This document shows, one piece after another, positions 55,093-64,000 of a stretch of 64,000 nucleotides of DNA (its first letter is position 1; every line of letters starts with the position of its first letter). The DNA is from Bacteroidota bacterium (GTDB lineage Bacteria; Bacteroidota; Bacteroidia; Chitinophagales; Chitinophagaceae). A model generated the notes under the pieces. That model searched no databases, was not told where the DNA came from, and saw only the letters and a list, made by a program, of their open reading frames with translations. The DNA lies in assembly GCA_026391455.1 (NCBI GenBank), contig JAPLEH010000023.1:62001-126000 (forward strand), written 5' to 3'. Made by a program: the position numbers and the translations under genes.

Positions 55093-55308
55093 TTTACGGA
55101 ATCCATGTTTTTGACGTGAATACAAAAGAAAACCTGCTGTTCGCTTTCCCATCAAAATGGGAAAATAATAAAAAAATCAGAGAATCATCGTTTTTAACAA
55201 ATGGAACCATACTTGAGAAAAACTGATCGTATAGTCTGAAAATCATGGCTTAATCTCAATTTTACATATTTAATATATGATTTTTTTATAATTAATAAAC
55301 GCTTTTTG

Positions 55309-55872
55309 CTATTCCATCTCCTTTTCCAATATCTTCCGCAAATTGAGTTTTGCCCGGTGCATCAACGACTCTACTGCCGGCACAGATGTTTTCATTACTT
55401 CACTTACTTCCAGGTAACTGAGATCCTCGAGTTTGTGCAGTACAAAGGCCGTCTTCTGGTTTTCAGGAAGCTGGCTGATGGCTTTAAATAATTTTGCTGC
55501 ATTCTCCTTTTTATCTAGCGCCACACCGGGATGATGAAAATCGGGGATTTCGTACAGTGGTTCCGCTCCATCACCAAATAACCGTTGTATAAAACCAAAC
55601 CGTTTTTTGCTCTTCCGGCTTCGCAATAAATCAAGCGAACGGGTAGTGGCAATCCGGTACAGCCAGGTAGAAAGTTTGGATTCACCCTTAAAACTATGGA
55701 TCGATCGAAAAACCTGAATGAACACTTCCTGTGTCACATCTTCGGCATCTTCGGCATTTTGTACAATACCGATCACCGTATTGTATACACGGTCCTGATA
55801 GTTCTCCACCAGCTTTTTAAATGCCAGTTCATCCCCGTTGCGCAGCCCTTGTATCAGGTCAAATTCATCCAA
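55309..55872 (-). CDS. ECF-type RNA polymerase sigma factor
   Basis: The protein is 187 aa, full length. Region 2 is clear: LAFKKLVENYQDRVYNTV, then DAEDVTQEVFIQVFRSIHSFKGESKLSTWLYRIATTRSLDLLRSRK. Region 4 follows as FKAISQLPENQKTAFVLHKLEDLSYLEVSEVMKTSVPAVESLMHRAKLNLRKIL. Between them is a longer linker (RFGFIQRLFGDGAEPLYEIPD). It directs RNA polymerase to a small regulon and is probably held inactive by the membrane protein encoded 216 bp downstream. That AT-rich 216-bp gap has no gene and no clear terminator. The regulon is unknown; the Spy-like gene in the same cluster suggests envelope stress. Confidence 0.95.
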   Translation of the reverse strand: MDEFDLIQGLRNGDELAFKKLVENYQDRVYNTVIGIVQNAEDAEDVTQEVFIQVFRSIHSFKGESKLSTWLYRIATTRSLDLLRSRKSKKRFGFIQRLFGDGAEPLYEIPDFHHPGVALDKKENAAKLFKAISQLPENQKTAFVLHKLEDLSYLEVSEVMKTSVPAVESLMHRAKLNLRKILEKEME

Positions 55873-56077
55873 CTGTTATGATTTTATCTGGGTGTCTGTT
55901 GATTAGCCTTAAAAATACATCATTTGATCATTCGTTGCACCAGACTGGGCGGGCGATGCTTCATATATACCAATTTTTGAACATACCACACATATCAATA
56001 AAAAGTCTTTTCAAAAGCCAAATAAAGGATTAGATAAACGAATAAACAAACATTCACTCCATTAATTTACCAAATAA

Positions 56078-56112
56078 AAAGAAGCTGTCTCAAAAATCTG
56101 AGACAGCCTCTT
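56078..56112 (-). terminator. Intrinsic terminator of the T9SS type B gene
   Basis: On the minus strand a 12-bp stem GAGGCTGTCTCA / TGAGACAGCTTC (one wobble) is followed by TTTTT. It lies 25 bp past the stop at 56139. The remaining gap up to the sigma gene start (55873-56077) is AT-rich with no gene seen. Confidence 0.82.
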
Positions 56113-56138
56113 TATTGAATAAAGATTTAACCGCCGAA

Positions 56139-57203
56139 TTATCTGATCAGCGCTACTGTTCCTTTCCGTCTTATCACATTTCCGTTATAATCCACCCCTT
56201 CCACCTGCCATACAAATACATTGGCATCCTGGTTACGGCCTTTATACATGCCATTCCATCCGGCAGACTGCTCATTGGTGGTAAACACCAGTTCACCCCA
56301 TCTGCTGAACACACTGAATAATTTTAATTCACGAATACCGGCATATATGGGTTTAAATATATCATTCAATCCATCTCCATTGGGGGTGAAACCCGTTGGC
56401 ACAAAAATATCAGGCGCATTAAACACTTTAATACTGATATCATCCCGCGCTTCACATCCATTGGCCGTTCGGGCCGTTACCACATATACGATATCCCGGT
56501 TCACCATGGCTACAGGGTTTTGTACGAATATGGTATTGAGTCCGGCTGATGGTGTCCAGGTATAATTCACAAATCCGCTTCCATTTACATCCACAGCGTT
56601 CAGTTGCACCGGTTGATTCGCCACGATCAGTGTATCTCTTCCTGCAAATACTTTTACCGGTTGTAAAATGGTGATCGTTACGGTATCACGTTTTATGGAA
56701 CGGCATCCGGTTACGGTGCGTACATCGAGGTAATACTGATAGGTGCCGGGCAATGGGATACTCACAACAGGGTTCGGTACTGCCGGATTCGACAGATACG
56801 TTGCGGGCGACCATTGATACTGTGTACCTCCGGTACCATTGAGCCGGGTACTGTTTCCATAACATACGATCGCATCCGGTCCTGCATTGGGTACCGGTGG
56901 TGCAATTACATTCACAACTCCCGAACGGATATCGCCATCGCATCCGTTATTACTATGTTCCTGTACCGTTACCAAAAACACCCCGGGTGTATTCCAGGTC
57001 ATCGTAAGTTCATTACGCACAGATGCCTGCACCACCCCATCCACCTTCCAGGTATAGGTAGAAGGTTTAGCGGCATCGTTTACCTGGTAAAGCCTTGTGG
57101 TACCCACACATACCGTATCGGGCATGGCAGCTTGCGCGAAAGCCTGTTGAACACAGATCGAAACCAGCGTGATAAAAACAATATGTCGTAACAAACGGTA
57201 CAT
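56139..57203 (-). CDS. Secreted protein with PKD/Ig-like domains and T9SS type B (gliding-motility-associated) sorting domain
   Basis: The protein is 354 aa with a signal peptide ending AFAQ. Three beta-sandwich modules follow. Residues about 28-105 are PKD-like (TYTWKVDGVVQ ... MTWNTPGVFLVTVQEHSNNGC); about 108-185 contain GPDAIVCYGNSTRLNGTGGTQYQWSPATYLSNP; about 186-265 contain AGRDTLIVANQPVQLNAV ... YTWTPSAGLNT. The C-terminal ~88 residues are a type B sorting domain: FVPTGFTPNGDGLNDIFKPIYAGIRELKLFSVFSRWGELVF, W-N-G-M-Y-K-G-R and FVWQVEGVDYNG. This domain directs export through the T9SS, usually with a PorP/SprF-like partner, which is not in the window. It is last of three co-oriented adhesin-like genes. 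Confidence 0.92.
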   Translation of the reverse strand: MYRLLRHIVFITLVSICVQQAFAQAAMPDTVCVGTTRLYQVNDAAKPSTYTWKVDGVVQASVRNELTMTWNTPGVFLVTVQEHSNNGCDGDIRSGVVNVIAPPVPNAGPDAIVCYGNSTRLNGTGGTQYQWSPATYLSNPAVPNPVVSIPLPGTYQYYLDVRTVTGCRSIKRDTVTITILQPVKVFAGRDTLIVANQPVQLNAVDVNGSGFVNYTWTPSAGLNTIFVQNPVAMVNRDIVYVVTARTANGCEARDDISIKVFNAPDIFVPTGFTPNGDGLNDIFKPIYAGIRELKLFSVFSRWGELVFTTNEQSAGWNGMYKGRNQDANVFVWQVEGVDYNGNVIRRKGTVALIR

Positions 57204-57277
57204 ACGATGTGATACTAATTGAATGATCGCAACTTATTTGGTTTTGATATGATTACTTTTCATTTTACTCACTGCCC

Positions 57278-57306
57278 GCCACCTGCTTCTCAATGAAGCA
57301 GGTGGC
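57278..57306 (-). terminator. Strong hairpin between two adhesin-like genes
   Basis: A perfect 12-bp stem GCCACCTGCTTC / GAAGCAGGTGGC with a 5-nt loop lies 33 bp after the stop of the 57340 gene. No T run follows, so it may stabilise the upstream message or attenuate transcription rather than terminate it fully. Confidence 0.55.
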
Positions 57307-57339
57307 AGAGCAGTAGTATTTATCTCAACGTATTTCGCA

Positions 57340-58689
57340 TTAGTTATGCGTGATCGGTGTGGTTACCGGTTTCGGATTCACTGTTACCGTCTTCACCGCG
57401 TTTGCATTACATCCGGTTGCGGTAATGGTTTCTGTTACCGTTACAGTTCCTGCTCCCGGTGTGGTCCATGTTACCGTGATGGTATTGGTACCTTGTCCGG
57501 TGGCAATGGTGCCGCCTGTTACCACCCAGTTGTAGGTATGTCCGGCCACGTTCGCTGTGGTATAGGTGGCAAAGCTACCGCCCACGCTTTCGCACACAGG
57601 ATCAGGTCCGGTAATGGCTGGTGTGGGTAAGGGGTTCACCGTTACTACCACCGGTTTAATATCGAAGCAGCCGCCAGGCAATGTGCCTTTGGTATAATAT
57701 GTACCTGCTGTGGCTGCTGTTGGTGTCGCATACGGTATTGTTGCAGCTGCATCGGTCCAGTAGGTGAGGGTAAGACCTGCAGTAGAGCCGGCTGTTACCG
57801 CTGCTGCTGTAAGATCTACTGTATTCGGCGAACATACAGGTGCTGGATTGGTGATCACCAATGTCGGAGCAGGTGCTACTGTTACGACTACCGGTTTAAT
57901 GTCGAAGCAACCTGTTGCCAGTGTACCCTTAATATAATAAGTACCTGCTGCTGCTGTTGTTGGTGTGGCATATGGTATAGTAGCTGCTGCATCAGTCCAG
58001 TAGGTCAGTGTAAGACCTGCAGTAGAACCTGCTGTTATGGCTGCTGCTGTAAGATCCACGGTACCCGGTGCGCATACACCTGTGGGGTTCGTAATCAACA
58101 GTACAGGAGCAGGGTTCACAGTTACTACCACTGGTTTGATATCGAAGCAACCGGCAGCGGATGTTCCTTTAATATAATAAGTACCTGCTGTTGCCGCAGT
58201 TGGTGTGGCATACGGAATGGTTGCAGCCGCATCGGTCCAGTAGGTGAGCGTTAACCCTACAGTAGATCCGGCTGTTACGGCCGGAGCTGTAATATCAACC
58301 GTACCCGGTGCGCATACAGGTGGCGGGTTCGTAATCACTAATGTGGGTATGGGGTTCACTGTAACAATGATCGTTACCGGATCACCCACACAACCAAATG
58401 AATTTGTTTCCACCACTTGTAAGGTGGCAGTACCTAATGTTGTCCAGGTTACAGTAATCAAGTTGGGGGTAGCACCGGGTGTAATGGTACCATTACCACC
58501 CGCTAGCGGGGCAACGGTCCATACATACGTGGAACCTGCATTCAATACCACACCATAGGGTTCGGTAGCATTTTGACAAACGGAATGGTTTCCCGTGTTG
58601 GGATAAGGCGCCTGTGCAAATGCGGAAGTGCTGCTTACAAGCAGCAGCAGCATGAACGCCCATCGTATGATTTGGTTTTGTTGTTTCAT
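57340..58689 (-). CDS. Secreted Ig-like repeat protein with three near-identical 80-residue repeats
   Basis: The protein is 449 aa with a signal peptide ending AFAQ. An opening PKD-like module ([17 protein letters not shown]...YVWTVAP) is followed by three 80-residue repeats (about 113-352). Each begins PxLxITNPxxVCxPxTVD, carries [20 protein letters not shown] and ATPTxAxAGTYYxKG, and ends [14 protein letters not shown]. A last PKD-like module ([20 protein letters not shown]...YNWVVTGGT) leads to the end [12 protein letters not shown]. There is no type A or type B sorting domain, although the neighbouring gene encodes one. The near-identity of the DNA repeats (exact 240-bp period) suggests recent duplication. 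It is likely a surface filament or adhesin component. Confidence 0.85.
   Translation of the reverse strand: MKQQNQIIRWAFMLLLLVSSTSAFAQAPYPNTGNHSVCQNATEPYGVVLNAGSTYVWTVAPLAGGNGTITPGATPNLITVTWTTLGTATLQVVETNSFGCVGDPVTIIVTVNPIPTLVITNPPPVCAPGTVDITAPAVTAGSTVGLTLTYWTDAAATIPYATPTAATAGTYYIKGTSAAGCFDIKPVVVTVNPAPVLLITNPTGVCAPGTVDLTAAAITAGSTAGLTLTYWTDAAATIPYATPTTAAAGTYYIKGTLATGCFDIKPVVVTVAPAPTLVITNPAPVCSPNTVDLTAAAVTAGSTAGLTLTYWTDAAATIPYATPTAATAGTYYTKGTLPGGCFDIKPVVVTVNPLPTPAITGPDPVCESVGGSFATYTTANVAGHTYNWVVTGGTIATGQGTNTITVTWTTPGAGTVTVTETITATGCNANAVKTVTVNPKPVTTPITHN
57633..58352. repeat. Three tandem 240-bp coding repeats
   Basis: Inside the 57340-58689 gene the same sequence recurs at an exact 240-bp offset; the GTTAC anchor is at 57641, 57881 and 58121. 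Copies are highly similar at DNA level, including synonymous positions, and differ by scattered substitutions. They encode the three 80-residue Ig-like repeats and could change in number by recombination. Confidence 0.92.
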
Positions 58690-58722
58690 CTTTATTGTTT
58701 TAGTGTGTAGTTCTGTTTATAG

Positions 58723-58899
58723 TTAATATTGGTTTGAAAAAATATTGCCTGTTAAAAAAGCAGCAGCGATACACAGGCTATCCCTGATACGCGTGAGGGA
58801 TAAAATGCGTAACTGCAATCGTTGCAGCAAGTACAACCAGGTACGTCCGGCCGCCTGCCCTTCTGTTATATGATGATGTATGGTAAAAATATTCTTCAT
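58723..58899 (-). CDS. Possible small ORF (58 aa) between adhesin-like genes
   Basis: An ATG at 58899 lies 9 bp past the stop of the giant SprB-like gene and opens a 58-codon frame: MKNIFTIHHHITEG, then an Arg/Leu-rich stretch (RTWLYLLQRLQLRILSL) and a mildly hydrophobic SLCIAAAFLTGNIFS. It ends 33 bp before the next gene. No family is recognised. It could be a real small membrane-associated peptide, a translationally coupled leader, or chance. It is the only content seen in this 218-bp gap. Confidence 0.25.
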   Translation of the reverse strand: MKNIFTIHHHITEGQAAGRTWLYLLQRLQLRILSLTRIRDSLCIAAAFLTGNIFSNQY

Positions 58900-58907
58900 T
58901 GTAGTTG

Positions 58908-61900
58908 TTAGTTATGGTAAATAATAATGGGTGCGGGTTTAGGATTCACGGTGATCGTTAACGTGGCTGTTGTGGCGCATTGCCCCGCAGCCGGCGTGAA
59001 AGTATAGGTAGTGGTGGTTGTATTATTCAATGCAGGTGACCAGGTGCCTGGTATCATGTTCAATGACACCAATGGCAATGGTGCCAGTACGGATCCACTG
59101 CAGATGGGTGCCACCGGATTGAATACCGGAACAGTTGCCGAACCAATAATGGGAACGGTGACATTCACTACTGATGTACATCCACGTGCATCACGTACCG
59201 TAATGGTATACGCACCGGCTGCAAGACCAGTGAATACATTACTCGCCTGAAACACCAGTCCATCTTTACTGTATGAAAGAGGCAGCGTGCCACCTGTAGC
59301 TGTTACTGTGATAGTACCATCACTCAGTCCGCAGGATGCACCAGATGCAGTGGAGGATGCCGTTGGGCCGGCAAGGTTTTGTACTGTTACAGATAGCGTT
59401 TTGATGCAATTGTTCACATCCTTTACATACAGGGTGTATGTACCTGCGGCGATACCATTAAAAATTGTGCCTGCCTGATAAGTAACTCCATTGATAGAAT
59501 ATTGTAATGCACCCACGCCACCACTTGCGGTGGCAGTAATACTCCCATTACTTAATCCGCATGCAGCATGCACGATAGCTGCTGACAATACCTGCGGGCC
59601 ATTCACATTGCCTACCAGTACGGCTCTGTTTACCAGACAGCCATTGGCATCTTTCACCGCTACGGTGTAGGTTCCGGGTATCAACAATGTAAAAATGTTG
59701 CTTGACTGGAATGTTCCTCCGTTGATACTGTATTGAAGAGGGGCTGTACCACCTGTAGCCGTAATGGTGATGCTGCCGGAAGGATTACCACAATTGGCCG
59801 GTGTGGAAGTGGCTGCAGTGATGGAGAGTCCGCTGCTATTGTTTACCGCTATACCTGTTGTTGCCACGCATCCACGTGCATCTTTGATATATACGGTATA
59901 AAAACCGGCTGCAAGACCCGTAAATGAACCACTGCTCTGATAGACAACTCCGTCGAGGCTGAAGGTATAAGGAGCTGCACCCAACGTACCGGAGGCTACT
60001 ACGGATCCATCATTGCCATTACAACTGGCCGCGATGGAAAAAGCGGTTACGCGTGGTGGCTGAACATTTAATATGGTAATGGTGGTGGTGCCCAGACAAG
60101 CATTGGCATCCGATGCATAAACGGTGTATGTACCTGGTGCAAGATTAGTAAAACTGTTGGCCGGTTGAAACGTGGTTCCATTGATACTATATTGATAAGG
60201 TGCTGTACCACCCGTTACAGTTACTGTAACAGTTCCATTATTCGTGGCACAAGATGTGTTTTGCACCACTGTAGTGATCGAAGGATTCCCCTGACCGGTG
60301 ATCGTAATATTTGCCCCGGTGATACATCCGGTAGCATCTTTTACCGTAACTGCGTATACACCCGGTGTAAGATTATTAAACTGCCCGACGCCGATATAGG
60401 CCCCTCCATTGATATTATACGTATAGGGTGCAGTACCGCCACTTCCTGTTGCGGTGATACTTCCATTATTAGAATTACAGGCGGCATTGATCTGTGTTGT
60501 ATTAATAACCGGCCCTCCGGAAGAAGGCACCGCCACAAAAATGGTTGTGATACAGGCACCGGGTATATCCGGCGGACCCGCAATAAAATCTGCATCATCT
60601 GCTATCTGAATAGCATACGTACCAGAAGCGAGGCCTGTATAAGTAAATGCATTGGGGCCGGGTGGGGCAAATGTTTGCCAGGTTACACCGTTATCAATAC
60701 TGATATGATAAGGGGTATTCACCCCCACACCGGAAACGGTAATGGTACCTGTACTGGCTCCGCAGGCACTTGGCGTGGATGTGGCCGTGGCTGTAGCTGC
60801 AATGCCCACACCGATAGTGGCCAGTTTGGTAATGGTACAGCCTGCATTGTTCATCGCAGTAATCGTATGCACCCCGGCTGCCACCGGCCGGAATTGATTG
60901 GCGGTTGTAAATGCTCCACCATCCAGGCTGAATGTATAGTTGTTGCCTCCACCGCTGGGTAATCCCCTGATATTTTTTATTCGTCCTTCACCCGTGCAGC
61001 CAAGTATATCACGTACCACAAATGTTACATCGGTGGGTGGTGTACCGGTACCGGTATTGGTGATGGTTACTGTTTGTGCTGCAGCTGTACAGCCGGTTGC
61101 ATCTTTCACCACCACATTATGCAGGCCCGCAGGGACATTGAGAAAAATATTTATTGGTTGAAAGGCACCGCCATCCAAACTATACGATAAGGGCGCCACG
61201 CCCCCGCTTGCATTCACGCGTATCACACCATTGGCAGCACCACAGGTGCCGTTTTGTACAATGGTGAGTGTAAATGTGGGCGCTGCTGCCGGGGTAATAG
61301 TGGCGGGGCGGGTTACGATACACCCGTTAGCATCTTTCACGTATACCGTATACACGCCTGCAGCCAATCCGTTGAATGTATTGCCTGCCTGATAAGTCAC
61401 CCCATTGATACTGTATTGCAGAGGTGCAATACCACCGGTGGCCACGGCCGTGATAACACCGTTATTAATATTACACGACGAAGCGATCGTGCTTACATTA
61501 AGATTGAGACCCGAGGCACTGGCCACCAATGCAACCTGCGATTTGATACATCCATTGGCGTCTTTTACAAATACAGTATATATACCCGGGGCCAGCCCTG
61601 TAAAAATATTGGTGCCCACATACGTTATATTATCGAGGCTGTATTGCAAGGGAGGCGTACCGCCAGTACTATTGGCCACAATAACCCCATCATTGGCAAT
61701 ACAGGAAGCCGGTGTAACGGATAGGGTCAACGATGGGCCGGCCAGTGCGGGCACTACTATCGGAATGGTTCCAATGCAACCCGTATTATCTCTTATATAG
61801 GCAACATAATTACCAGGTGCAAGGCCTGTAAAATTATTTCCAACCTGAAAGGTGGTACCATTGATGCTGTATTGATAGGGTAAGGCTCCGCCGGTTCCGG

Positions 61901-64000
61901 TAATGGTAATTGTGCCCGTATTTGCATTACAAGAAGAGATACCCGCCACGGCAGTAGCTGAAGGACCATTGGTAGTGGGCACGGTAATCGCCACGGTATT
62001 GGTACAACCGACAGCATCTTTTATTGTAACGGTATAAGCTCCTGCCGCCAATCCTGTAAACACATTGGCTGATTGAAAAGTAACACCATTGATACTATAT
62101 TGATAGGGTGTGATACCGCTGTTTCCATTGGCAGTAATGGTGCCATTCACATTATTGCAGGTAGCAGTAGTGGCCGTGGCAGTTACAACAGGGGATGGTG
62201 CATTGCTTACGGTTACCGAAACTGTTTTGGTACATCCTGCTGCATCCAGCATCATCACTGTGTAGGTGCCAGGAGTAAGATTCACAAACGTGTTTCCGGA
62301 CTGAAAGGTATTTCCGTTGATACTGTATTGCAGTGGCGCGGTGCCACCGGTGCCAAAGGCGGTGATCGAACCATTATTCAATCCGCAGGTGGCAGATGCA
62401 GGAATAGCCGACAAGTTGAGTGCGGGACTGGTCGTGATGGTAACCAATGTACTGTTGGTGCAGTTATTGGCATCTTTTACCATCAATGTATAGGTGCCGG
62501 CCAGTAGTCCGGTAAAGAAATTACCATTCTGATAATTGGAGCCGCCATTGATACTGTATTGGTATGGTGGCGTTCCGCCGGACGCAGTAACGGTAACGGT
62601 GCCGGTATTATTACCACAGGTGGCGTTGGTCTGAGTAAAAGTGAATTGGGGTCCGTTTGTATTAACAATTGTAACCGTTTTACGGTTGATACATCCGTTG
62701 GCATCTTTTACTGTGATGGTATATATGCCTGCACCCAAACCAGAAAATGTACCCGATACCTGAAAGGTGACACCATCTATACTGTATGTAAAAGGGCCTG
62801 TACTGCCGCTTCCGGTGGCAGTAATGCTCCCGGTATTTGCACCGCAGGTAGCGTTTACCTGGGTGGTGACAATAAGCGGAGCAGTGATGGTAAAATTGGC
62901 CGTTGCCTGTATGCCACTGCAGAGTACATTGATCGTGGCAACAATTGTATAAGGTGTATTGGGAGAAAGACCGGTAAATACTCCTGTTGTATTCACTGCC
63001 AGTTGGGTAGTACCATTGTATAAGGTATAGCTAATGGAAGATCCGGCAGGAGGTGCGGGCACTATGGTAGCGGTGGCAGTAGCATTCACACAATCGGTGA
63101 CCACATTCACCGTGTATAAAGTGGCAGGGCAATACGCGGATATATCAATGGACGTAATAAAGCCATCACCACTTGCATATAATAATTTACGCGACTCATC
63201 GTAAGAAAGGTCATAAACTGAATGACCGGCAAATCCGGGTATATTGATATCTGCAGGTGCATCATTAAATGTGCTGCCATCAAATTGGTATACCTTAATC
63301 ACACCGTTGGCATCACCCACGAATACATTGTTGCAGGCATCTGCAACTATACCACCCTGCATCAATAAAGTGTTACCGGTAATCAGTGGAGTGCCCGCGC
63401 CCGCACCGGTGGCTTTATTAAATGCTTTCAGATTCTTGCCGTCCCAATAATATATATAAGATCCATTGATCGCGAAGATATTGGCCGAGTTATCAATATT
63501 GCCGCCTGCCAGATATGGCCGGTTGGCGATCTCCTGTACAGCAGTAAATCCGGAGGGTACATTCCAGGCTACGGTAGCACTGCTGTATGGAAACGTGTTT
63601 TTATAAATCTTATTGGTCAGTGAAGGATTCCCAAATAATGATCCGTAGATCGTGTACATATCCCTGCTCACAGGGTCAATGATGAAATCAACGATATCTT
63701 GCGCCCATCCTGCCGAACCCGTATAGGGAATACCGGTAACATTCAATGCTCCGATAGCAGTAGCCGGCGGAGTAAATACACCAAAGTTGATATTGGAATT
63801 GGTGCCGCCACCTGCCACCAGTATCTGAGGCGACCCGTTATTGCAACTCCACAACATTTTCCAGGCTTCGCGGAAATTGGCATTGGCGGTAGTGATAAAA
63901 TTATCATACAGCCCGGTGGTGCTTACGCGAATTACCTGGAAACCGGTTGTGGGATTAAAGCCCTGACCCAGGTAAATATTACCTGTAGGCTTTTCCACCA
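58908..64000 (-). CDS. Giant SprB-repeat surface protein, N terminus beyond window
   Basis: The frame runs off the right edge, so the start is missing; at least 1697 residues are present. The first ~300 visible residues look like a beta-propeller or NHL-type domain (FNPTTGFQVIRVSTTGLYDN, IFAINGSYIYYWDGKNLKAFNK, LSYDESRKLLYASGDGFIT). A fibronectin-like module follows (SYTLYNGTTQL...). Sixteen SprB-like repeats come next, each about 75 residues, with (A/S)xCxxxxGxIT...GG.(A/P)P(Y/L)QYSINGxxFQ..N.F.GLA(A/P)G.YTV.VKDANGC. The protein ends with a PVAPICSGS...TWSPALNN module and NPKPAPIIIYHN, without a canonical T9SS sorting domain. The family is associated with gliding and adhesion. Export route here is uncertain; the neighbouring type B protein may be a partner. 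Confidence 0.9.
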   Translation of the reverse strand, partial: VEKPTGNIYLGQGFNPTTGFQVIRVSTTGLYDNFITTANANFREAWKMLWSCNNGSPQILVAGGGTNSNINFGVFTPPATAIGALNVTGIPYTGSAGWAQDIVDFIIDPVSRDMYTIYGSLFGNPSLTNKIYKNTFPYSSATVAWNVPSGFTAVQEIANRPYLAGGNIDNSANIFAINGSYIYYWDGKNLKAFNKATGAGAGTPLITGNTLLMQGGIVADACNNVFVGDANGVIKVYQFDGSTFNDAPADINIPGFAGHSVYDLSYDESRKLLYASGDGFITSIDISAYCPATLYTVNVVTDCVNATATATIVPAPPAGSSISYTLYNGTTQLAVNTTGVFTGLSPNTPYTIVATINVLCSGIQATANFTITAPLIVTTQVNATCGANTGSITATGSGSTGPFTYSIDGVTFQVSGTFSGLGAGIYTITVKDANGCINRKTVTIVNTNGPQFTFTQTNATCGNNTGTVTVTASGGTPPYQYSINGGSNYQNGNFFTGLLAGTYTLMVKDANNCTNSTLVTITTSPALNLSAIPASATCGLNNGSITAFGTGGTAPLQYSINGNTFQSGNTFVNLTPGTYTVMMLDAAGCTKTVSVTVSNAPSPVVTATATTATCNNVNGTITANGNSGITPYQYSINGVTFQSANVFTGLAAGAYTVTIKDAVGCTNTVAITVPTTNGPSATAVAGISSCNANTGTITITGTGGALPYQYSINGTTFQVGNNFTGLAPGNYVAYIRDNTGCIGTIPIVVPALAGPSLTLSVTPASCIANDGVIVANSTGGTPPLQYSLDNITYVGTNIFTGLAPGIYTVFVKDANGCIKSQVALVASASGLNLNVSTIASSCNINNGVITAVATGGIAPLQYSINGVTYQAGNTFNGLAAGVYTVYVKDANGCIVTRPATITPAAAPTFTLTIVQNGTCGAANGVIRVNASGGVAPLSYSLDGGAFQPINIFLNVPAGLHNVVVKDATGCTAAAQTVTITNTGTGTPPTDVTFVVRDILGCTGEGRIKNIRGLPSGGGNNYTFSLDGGAFTTANQFRPVAAGVHTITAMNNAGCTITKLATIGVGIAATATATSTPSACGASTGTITVSGVGVNTPYHISIDNGVTWQTFAPPGPNAFTYTGLASGTYAIQIADDADFIAGPPDIPGACITTIFVAVPSSGGPVINTTQINAACNSNNGSITATGSGGTAPYTYNINGGAYIGVGQFNNLTPGVYAVTVKDATGCITGANITITGQGNPSITTVVQNTSCATNNGTVTVTVTGGTAPYQYSINGTTFQPANSFTNLAPGTYTVYASDANACLGTTTITILNVQPPRVTAFSIAASCNGNDGSVVASGTLGAAPYTFSLDGVVYQSSGSFTGLAAGFYTVYIKDARGCVATTGIAVNNSSGLSITAATSTPANCGNPSGSITITATGGTAPLQYSINGGTFQSSNIFTLLIPGTYTVAVKDANGCLVNRAVLVGNVNGPQVLSAAIVHAACGLSNGSITATASGGVGALQYSINGVTYQAGTIFNGIAAGTYTLYVKDVNNCIKTLSVTVQNLAGPTASSTASGASCGLSDGTITVTATGGTLPLSYSKDGLVFQASNVFTGLAAGAYTITVRDARGCTSVVNVTVPIIGSATVPVFNPVAPICSGSVLAPLPLVSLNMIPGTWSPALNNTTTTTYTFTPAAGQCATTATLTITVNPKPAPIIIYHN

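Noticed and set aside
59700-63100. Plus-strand Cys/Ile/Arg-rich frames (up to ~265 residues) opposite the giant adhesin
   Set aside because: They repeat with the same period as the SprB repeats on the other strand and are antisense shadows.
1-64000. Prophage, insertion sequence or integrase-bounded island
   Set aside because: No transposase, integrase, phage structural gene, tRNA-linked direct repeat or terminal inverted repeat was seen.

Overview
The window comes from a chromosome of the phylum Bacteroidota, most likely the Chitinophagaceae or a close relative. The signs are type IX secretion (T9SS) C-terminal sorting domains, giant SprB-repeat surface proteins, many lipoproteins, a LytTR/7TM-histidine-kinase pair, AT-rich leaders without clear Shine-Dalgarno sites, and promoters of the TTG-N19/20-TAnnTTTG type. 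No rRNA, tRNA, CRISPR array, transposase or phage gene was seen. Both window ends cut genes: a PAP2 phosphatase at the left and a giant adhesin at the right.

Layout. 1-6111: PAP2 phosphatase, a two-domain SdiA-regulated-like lipoprotein, an HD domain fused to a Pycsar-type membrane effector domain, and a LytTR response regulator with its 7TM sensor kinase. 6240-13676: a co-directional run of five exported proteins ending in a strong terminator. It holds two related lipoproteins around a 1253-residue M19-dipeptidase-like enzyme, and a DUF7452-type domain is shared with a VGIGTTTP-repeat protein. 14014-19155: a T9SS type A protein with a PKD domain and 12 SprB-like repeats. 19229-29028: secreted RidA, a fused gamma-alpha KorA, two DUF3857/transglutaminase-like paralogues separated by a GxxExxY gene and a 102-bp tandem repeat array, a NodB deacetylase lipoprotein and an M57-type metalloprotease lipoprotein. 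29109-35049: AIM24/TIGR00266 protein, M16 protease, outer-membrane barrel protein, and a Rieske/FMN-reductase fusion.

35154-42138: a tetR-tolC-adaptor-RND efflux operon with a well-formed promoter and a perfect inverted-repeat operator. 42273-54091: DUF502 membrane protein, S1/P1-nuclease-like enzyme, T9SS BNR/Ig-like protein, serC, DUF1015, TPR protein and long-chain acyl-CoA synthetase. 54274-55872: ECF sigma factor, small membrane anti-sigma candidate and Spy/CpxP-like protein. 56139-64000: three co-oriented adhesin-like genes, namely a T9SS type B protein, a three-repeat Ig-like protein and a giant 16-repeat SprB-like protein running off the window.

Main themes are surface display and adhesion, secreted peptidases, envelope stress and efflux. 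The most interesting candidates are the orphan HD-PycTM fusion, the DUF7452/M19 exported operon, the adhesin cluster whose two larger members lack a canonical sorting domain but share a C-terminal end motif, the GxxExxY gene with its repeat array, and a recurring promoter element placed exactly 4 nt before ATG. All identifications are by reading motifs; no database search was run.
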